Shown here: one piece after another, positions 6,944-10,112 of the stretch
Layout of the letters: each line of letters opens with the position of its first letter
Numbering within the stretch: position 1 is the stretch's first letter
NCBI GenBank assembly: GCA_030598525.1
Contig: JAUVPT010000043.1
Coordinates: forward strand, 1-10,112
Source of the DNA: Gemmatimonadota bacterium
GTDB taxonomy: Bacteria > Gemmatimonadota > Gemmatimonadetes > Palauibacterales > Palauibacteraceae
Direction of reading: 5' to 3'
DNA length: 10,112 nt
Notes under the pieces: model-generated
Databases searched by the model: none
Seen by the model: the letters and a program-made list of their open reading frames with translations, nothing else
What the model was told of the DNA's origin: nothing
Translations under genes and position numbers: made by a program

Positions 6944-6958
6944 GGAGCGATTCTTGCT
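6944..6958 (+). promoter_or_regulatory. Candidate sigma-54 (-24/-12) promoter of the polysaccharide operon
   Basis: GGAGCGATTCTTGCT carries GG at 6944-6945 and GC at 6956-6957 with exactly 10 nt between them, the spacing sigma-54 requires. The -12 half TTGCT is a full match. The -24 half reads GGGAGCG against TGGCACG (4 of 7), giving 9 of 12 overall. A start near 6968 would leave a leader of about 146 nt before the antiterminator gene. The same bases also form a short hairpin, GGAGC (6944-6948) / GCTCC (6956-6960), so the match could have another cause. Confidence 0.4.
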
Positions 6959-6968
6959 CCTCCCGCGA

Positions 6969-7114
6969 TGCGAAGTCAGAGCGCCGATGTGGGGTGAGCA
7001 AGGCGGCATCGGATCCGAGATCCGGAGGGCCCGCCTGTTACTCACGGGCACGAAGTGCGCCTGCCCTGCACTGACAGCTGATAAGCGGAGTCGTCGGTCC
7101 AGGCGGGGCCGGGC
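6969..7114 (+). promoter_or_regulatory. Hairpin-rich leader of the polysaccharide operon
   Basis: This untranslated stretch holds several inverted repeats. A nested stem pairs AGGCGG (7001-7006) with CCGCCT (7031-7036), enclosing CGGATC-CGA-GATCCG (7010-7024). GCCCG (7029-7033) can instead pair with CGGGC (7045-7049), and GGGCA (7046-7050) with TGCCC (7062-7066). Neighbouring stems share bases and exclude each other, as in attenuators. No T-run is present. Because the first gene is a NusG/RfaH-type antiterminator, a site where that protein loads onto paused polymerase is a reasonable guess. AGCTGATAAGC at 7076-7086 resembles part of the enterobacterial JUMPstart element, but the match is short. 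Confidence 0.35.
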
Positions 7115-7672
7115 GTGAAAGCGGAGACCTTGAACGTAAAGAATCCCTGGTACGCGTTGTACACGCGCTCACGGCACGAGAAAAGGGTGGCGGAGACCCT
7201 GGAGCAACGGGGCTTTGACACGTATCTGCCGCTCATGCCGAGGGTGAGCGAGTGGCACGATCGGAAGAAGACCGTCCTCTGGCCGCTGTTCCCGGGATAC
7301 GTGTTCGTCCGTTTTCGTCCCGAGGACGCATCGAAGGTGCTCTCCATTCCGGGCAGTGTCCAGGTGATCGGAGTGGCCGGGAAGCCCGCGCCGATCCCGG
7401 ACGACGAGATGGAGAACGTGAGGTTGTTCACCGCGTGCCTGGCAGAGACCGGGGTGGTCCCCCGCCCGACGCCCTCGATCGAGCTCGGGGAGCAAGTACT
7501 CGTCCAGGCTGGACCGTTTGCCGGCGTCCGCGGCGTCGTCCTCGAGCATCGCGGAGTCGATCGGGTGCTCATCCAGATCGGCCTGAGCGCGATAGGCCAG
7601 GCGCTGAAGATCGAGCTCGACGCGGAGAGCCTGGAAGCGTCCGCGGTCGGCGACAGGGGGACGGTGTCATGA
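7115..7672 (+). CDS. NusG/RfaH-family (UpxY-like) transcription antiterminator
   Basis: Specialised NusG paralogues bind the RNA polymerase clamp and carry it through long polysaccharide operons. This 185-residue protein has an NGN domain (about 10-110) opening P-W-Y-A-L-Y-T-R-S-R-H-E-K-R-V (11-25), then F-D-T-Y-L-P-L-M (34-41), and the signature W-P-L-F-P-G-Y-V-F-V (56-65). A C-terminal KOW segment follows (about 124-157: G-E-Q-V-L-V-Q-A-G-P-F-A-G-V-R-G). Housekeeping NusG normally sits in a secE-nusG-rplK cluster; first place in a glycan operon instead suggests an operon-specific factor, as with UpxY of Bacteroides capsule loci or RfaH. The GTG at 7115 is taken as start because an in-frame stop lies at 7082. 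TTG at 7130 is an alternative, with GGAG just upstream. The stop overlaps the next start by 4 nt (ATGA). Confidence 0.92.
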   Translation: MKAETLNVKNPWYALYTRSRHEKRVAETLEQRGFDTYLPLMPRVSEWHDRKKTVLWPLFPGYVFVRFRPEDASKVLSIPGSVQVIGVAGKPAPIPDDEMENVRLFTACLAETGVVPRPTPSIELGEQVLVQAGPFAGVRGVVLEHRGVDRVLIQIGLSAIGQALKIELDAESLEASAVGDRGTVS

Positions 7673-8712
7673 CAGGGACGACCGACATCGAGCGAACGAG
7701 CACTCCAGAGTTCTGGGGCGGCCGCCGTGTTCTGGTCACCGGCGGCAACGGCTTTCTCGGCTCGCAAATCCTCGAGCAGCTCGAGGCACTGGAGGCCCGT
7801 CATGTCCAGGCGCCGACGGTGGCCGAGTACGATCTGACCGACATCACGGCCGTGAGGGATGTCATCACGGATTCCAAACCGGACATCGTGATCCACCTCG
7901 CGGCCGAAGTGGGCGGAATCGGTGCCAATCGGGAGCAGCCGGGCAGGTTTTTCTACGCCAACATGGTCATGGGCGTGCACATGATCGAGGAAGCCCGCCG
8001 GGCGGGCGTGGAGAAATTCGTGCAGCTCGGGACGATCTGTGCCTATCCCAAGCACACGCCAGTGCCGTTCCATGAGGCTGACCTGTGGAACGGCTACCCG
8101 GAAGAGACCAACGCTCCGTACGGTATCGCGAAGAAGGCATTGCTCGTCCAGTTGCAGGCGTACCGTGCCCAGTACGATTTCAACGGAGTGTACCTGCTGC
8201 CCGTGAATCTCTACGGCCCGCGCGACAATTTCGATCCCAGGTCGAGCCATGTGATCCCGGCGCTGATCCGGAAGATGGTCGAGGCGGTGGACGACGGGCG
8301 AGAAGAGGTCTTCCTCTGGGGGACCGGCAAGGCATCGCGCGAGTTCCTGTACGTGGAGGACTGTGCCCGGGCGGTACTTCTCGCAGCGGAGCACTACGAT
8401 GGCTCGGAACCAGTGAACCTCGGAACGGGAAGCGAGATCACGATTGGCGATCTCGCGCATCGCGTAGCCAGCGAAGTGGGCTTTGCCGGACGACTGACGT
8501 ATGACCCGAGCAAGCCCGATGGGCAGCCGCGCCGCTGCCTCGACACGAGTCGCGCGGTCGAACGTTTCGGATTCAGAGCCCAGGTTCCCTTCGAGGAAGG
8601 CCTGCGGCGCACCGTCGCCTGGTACCAGGAGAATCGTTCGACAAATCCCGGCAGGCAGCCGGTTACCTATTCCGCAACCACCCAATCAGATTCAGTCGAG
8701 GAAGAACATTGA
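7669..8712 (+). CDS. fcl: GDP-L-fucose synthase (GDP-4-keto-6-deoxy-D-mannose 3,5-epimerase/4-reductase)
   Basis: Fcl epimerises and then reduces the Gmd product with NADPH to GDP-L-fucose in the cytosol. The 347-residue SDR-fold protein has the nucleotide motif V-T-G-G-N-G-F-L-G-S (23-32), H-L-A-A-E-V-G-G-I-G-A-N-R (76-88), L-G-T-I-C-A-Y-P-K (120-128), the catalytic pair Tyr151/Lys155 in A-P-Y-G-I-A-K-K, and N-L-Y-G-P-R-D-N-F (180-188) with His194 in S-S-H-V-I-P-A-L-I-R-K. Cys124 and His194 correspond to the epimerase residues Cys109 and His179 of E. coli. The Ser107 equivalent is Thr122, a conservative change. About 25 polar residues (322-347) extend past the usual end. The same frame stays open far upstream, but homology starts at the ATG at 7669, which has AGGGGGA at 7655-7661. 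It overlaps both neighbours by 4 nt. The order fcl-gmd is the reverse of that in E. coli. Confidence 0.95.
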   Translation: MTGTTDIERTSTPEFWGGRRVLVTGGNGFLGSQILEQLEALEARHVQAPTVAEYDLTDITAVRDVITDSKPDIVIHLAAEVGGIGANREQPGRFFYANMVMGVHMIEEARRAGVEKFVQLGTICAYPKHTPVPFHEADLWNGYPEETNAPYGIAKKALLVQLQAYRAQYDFNGVYLLPVNLYGPRDNFDPRSSHVIPALIRKMVEAVDDGREEVFLWGTGKASREFLYVEDCARAVLLAAEHYDGSEPVNLGTGSEITIGDLAHRVASEVGFAGRLTYDPSKPDGQPRRCLDTSRAVERFGFRAQVPFEEGLRRTVAWYQENRSTNPGRQPVTYSATTQSDSVEEEH

Positions 8713-9737
8713 GCGATCAGACCCGGAAGGCCCTGGTCACAGGTATCACGGGCCAGGACGGCAGTTACCTTGCCGAGTTGCTGCTCTCGAAGGGATACGA
8801 GGTACACGGCATCATCCGGCGCTCCTCGAGCTTCAATACACAACGCCTCGAGCACTTGTACGAGGACCCGCACCAGACCGATGCCCGGCTGTTCCTGCAC
8901 TACGGCGATCTAACGGACGGCAGCGTGCTGAGCCGGCTGTTGCTGGAGATCGAGCCTGACGAAATCTACAACCTGGGCGCCCAGAGCCATGTGCGAACGA
9001 GCTTCGACCTTCCCGAGTACACGGCGGAAGTCACCGGGCTAGGGGCGGTCCGCCTGCTCGACGCGATTCGGGAGACCGGGGTCCAGCCGCGCTTCTACCA
9101 GGCGAGCTCATCGGAGCTGTACGGCAAGGTCCAGGAAGTGCCGCAGACCGAAACCACTCCGTTCTATCCGCGGTCGCCGTACGCTTGCGCCAAGGCCTAT
9201 GCGTTTCACGTGACCCGGAATTATCGGGAGGCCTACGGCCTTTTCGCGGTCAACGGAATCCTGTTCAATCACGAGAGCCCACGGCGCGGCGAGACGTTCG
9301 TCACGCGCAAGATCACGCGGGCGGTGGGCAGAATTAAGGTGGGTCTGCAGGACAAGCTGTATCTCGGAAACCTGGACGCGAGGCGGGACTGGGGATACGC
9401 GCCGGAGTTCGTGGAAGCGATGTGGCTGATGCTGCAGGCGGAAACGCCGGACGACTATGTGATCGCGACGGGCGAGACCCACTCGGTGCGCGAGTTCCTT
9501 GAGAGCGCATTCGGGCGCGTCGATTTGGACTGGGAGAGCCATGTGGAGCTGGATTCGAGATACGAGCGGCCGTCGGAGGTCGATCTCCTGATCGGAGATC
9601 CGTCGAAGGCCAAACGGGACCTCGGTTGGGAGCCAAGAGTTAAGTTCGCCGATCTCGTGCGGATCATGGTGGAAGCGGACCTGGAAGCGGCTCGCCGGGA
9701 AGCTCATGGCCTCACGTACCAGGGAGCGACGGCATGA
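8709..9737 (+). CDS. gmd: GDP-mannose 4,6-dehydratase
   Basis: Gmd converts GDP-D-mannose to GDP-4-keto-6-deoxy-D-mannose, the substrate of the fcl product encoded just upstream. The 342 residues are full length. They show the Rossmann motif T-G-I-T-G-Q-D-G-S-Y-L (11-21), R-R-S-S-S-F-N-T-Q-R (37-46), the active-site strand A-S-S-S-E-L-Y-G (132-139; Ser134 in place of the common Thr, Glu136), the catalytic Tyr158/Lys162 in S-P-Y-A-C-A-K, and F-N-H-E-S-P-R-R-G (186-194), all diagnostic of Gmd within extended SDRs. The start is TTG at 8709, overlapping the fcl stop as TTGA. GAGGAAGAA at 8698-8706 supports it, and homology begins directly after it. GDP-4-keto-6-deoxymannose can also feed GDP-rhamnose or perosamine, but the adjacent fcl points to L-fucose. 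Confidence 0.97.
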   Translation: MSDQTRKALVTGITGQDGSYLAELLLSKGYEVHGIIRRSSSFNTQRLEHLYEDPHQTDARLFLHYGDLTDGSVLSRLLLEIEPDEIYNLGAQSHVRTSFDLPEYTAEVTGLGAVRLLDAIRETGVQPRFYQASSSELYGKVQEVPQTETTPFYPRSPYACAKAYAFHVTRNYREAYGLFAVNGILFNHESPRRGETFVTRKITRAVGRIKVGLQDKLYLGNLDARRDWGYAPEFVEAMWLMLQAETPDDYVIATGETHSVREFLESAFGRVDLDWESHVELDSRYERPSEVDLLIGDPSKAKRDLGWEPRVKFADLVRIMVEADLEAARREAHGLTYQGATA

Positions 9738-10112
9738 GCGACGGGATGACGGCCGCAAACGTGGCGCCGGGGTCCTCGACTCCCGTTCCGGTGCTGCGGC
9801 TTGAGGCGTCCCGCGGTTGGGTGCCGCTTCACCTCCGCGAATTGTGGGAATACCGCGAGTTGCTCTACTTCCTGACGTGGCGAGACATCAAGGTACGTTA
9901 CAAGCAGAGCGTCCTCGGCATTGCCTGGGCCATCATCCAGCCGTTCGTCGCGATGGTCGTGTTCACGCTCTTCTTCGGCAAGCTGGCCAACCTGGGACCC
10001 GAGGGTGTGCCCTACCCGATCTGGAACTACGCGGCGATGGTCGTGTGGACCTACTTCGCCTTTGCCCTGACGCAGTCCTCCAACAGCCTGGTCATCAGTT
10101 CGGCCCTGCTCA
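9734..10112 (+). CDS. Wzm-type ABC-2 polysaccharide export permease, N-terminal part, 3' end outside window
   Basis: The frame stays open to the window end, giving 126 residues of about 260-290 expected. It begins at ATG 9734, overlapping the gmd stop (ATGA), with AGGGAG at 9721-9726. A polar N-terminal stretch of about 35 residues leads to L-R-E-L-W-E-Y-R-E-L-L-Y-F-L-T-W-R-D, then V-R-Y-K-Q-S-V-L-G-I-A-W-A-I-I-Q-P (54-70). This is the amphipathic coupling segment and first membrane helix typical of Wzm/TagG/RfbA permeases. A second membrane segment follows at about 97-112. These inner-membrane proteins pair with a Wzt/TagH-type ATPase to export O-antigen, capsule or teichoic acid chains. The ATPase gene is expected just downstream. 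Linkage to GDP-fucose genes makes a fucose-containing surface glycan the likely cargo. Confidence 0.92.
   Translation, partial: MSDGMTAANVAPGSSTPVPVLRLEASRGWVPLHLRELWEYRELLYFLTWRDIKVRYKQSVLGIAWAIIQPFVAMVVFTLFFGKLANLGPEGVPYPIWNYAAMVVWTYFAFALTQSSNSLVISSALL

Noticed and set aside
7252..7668. An extended N-terminus for fcl in the same open frame
   Set aside because: Family homology begins just after 7669, which has a good ribosome site; the upstream part overlaps the antiterminator gene and reads as a shadow frame.
7042..8685. A 547-codon open frame on the - strand opposite the antiterminator and fcl genes
   Set aside because: It lies antisense to two genes with clear family motifs, its translation shows no recognisable domain, and long antisense frames are expected in GC-rich coding DNA.

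Overview
The window is GC-rich, densely packed DNA with every gene on the + strand. A sigma-54 activator, a Wzm-type polysaccharide exporter and GDP-fucose synthesis suggest a Gram-negative-type bacterium. The Gemmatimonadota, Acidobacteriota and deltaproteobacterial-like lineages are plausible, but the sequence alone cannot settle the phylum. I see no mobile element, tRNA, rRNA or CRISPR array.

Layout: (1) 2-688, the C-terminal part of an SLC13-type membrane transporter. (2) 982-3924, glmS (glucosamine-6-phosphate synthase), followed 9 nt later by a strongly diverged member of the UDP-GlcNAc 2-epimerase (WecB) family. (3) 4215-6811, a two-component pair with a 2-nt gap: an NtrC-family sigma-54 activator (REC-AAA+-Fis HTH) and a histidine kinase with no membrane segment. 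(4) 6812-7114, a 303-nt regulatory gap holding a locally AT-rich stretch, a perfect 20-bp dyad, a second wider dyad, a sigma-54 -24/-12-like element and a hairpin-rich leader. (5) 7115-10112, the start of a polysaccharide operon: NusG/RfaH/UpxY-type antiterminator, GDP-L-fucose synthase (fcl), GDP-mannose 4,6-dehydratase (gmd) and the beginning of a Wzm-type ABC-2 export permease. The last three junctions are 4-nt stop/start overlaps.

The parts fit one working model, which is inference. GlmS supplies amino sugar for UDP-GlcNAc, and Gmd and Fcl make GDP-L-fucose from GDP-mannose. The permease, with an ATPase expected just downstream, would export the fucose-containing glycan. The NusG-like protein would help RNA polymerase through the long operon. 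The kinase/NtrC pair would switch the operon on from the dyad at 6851-6870 through the sigma-54-like promoter at 6944-6958. A second sigma-54-like element precedes glmS at 867-882, so precursor supply could be in the same regulon.

Most worth a second look are this UAS/sigma-54/structured-leader module, the WecB-like protein that has lost the usual catalytic His segment and UDP-binding motifs, and the degenerate motifs in the SLC13 transporter and the kinase.
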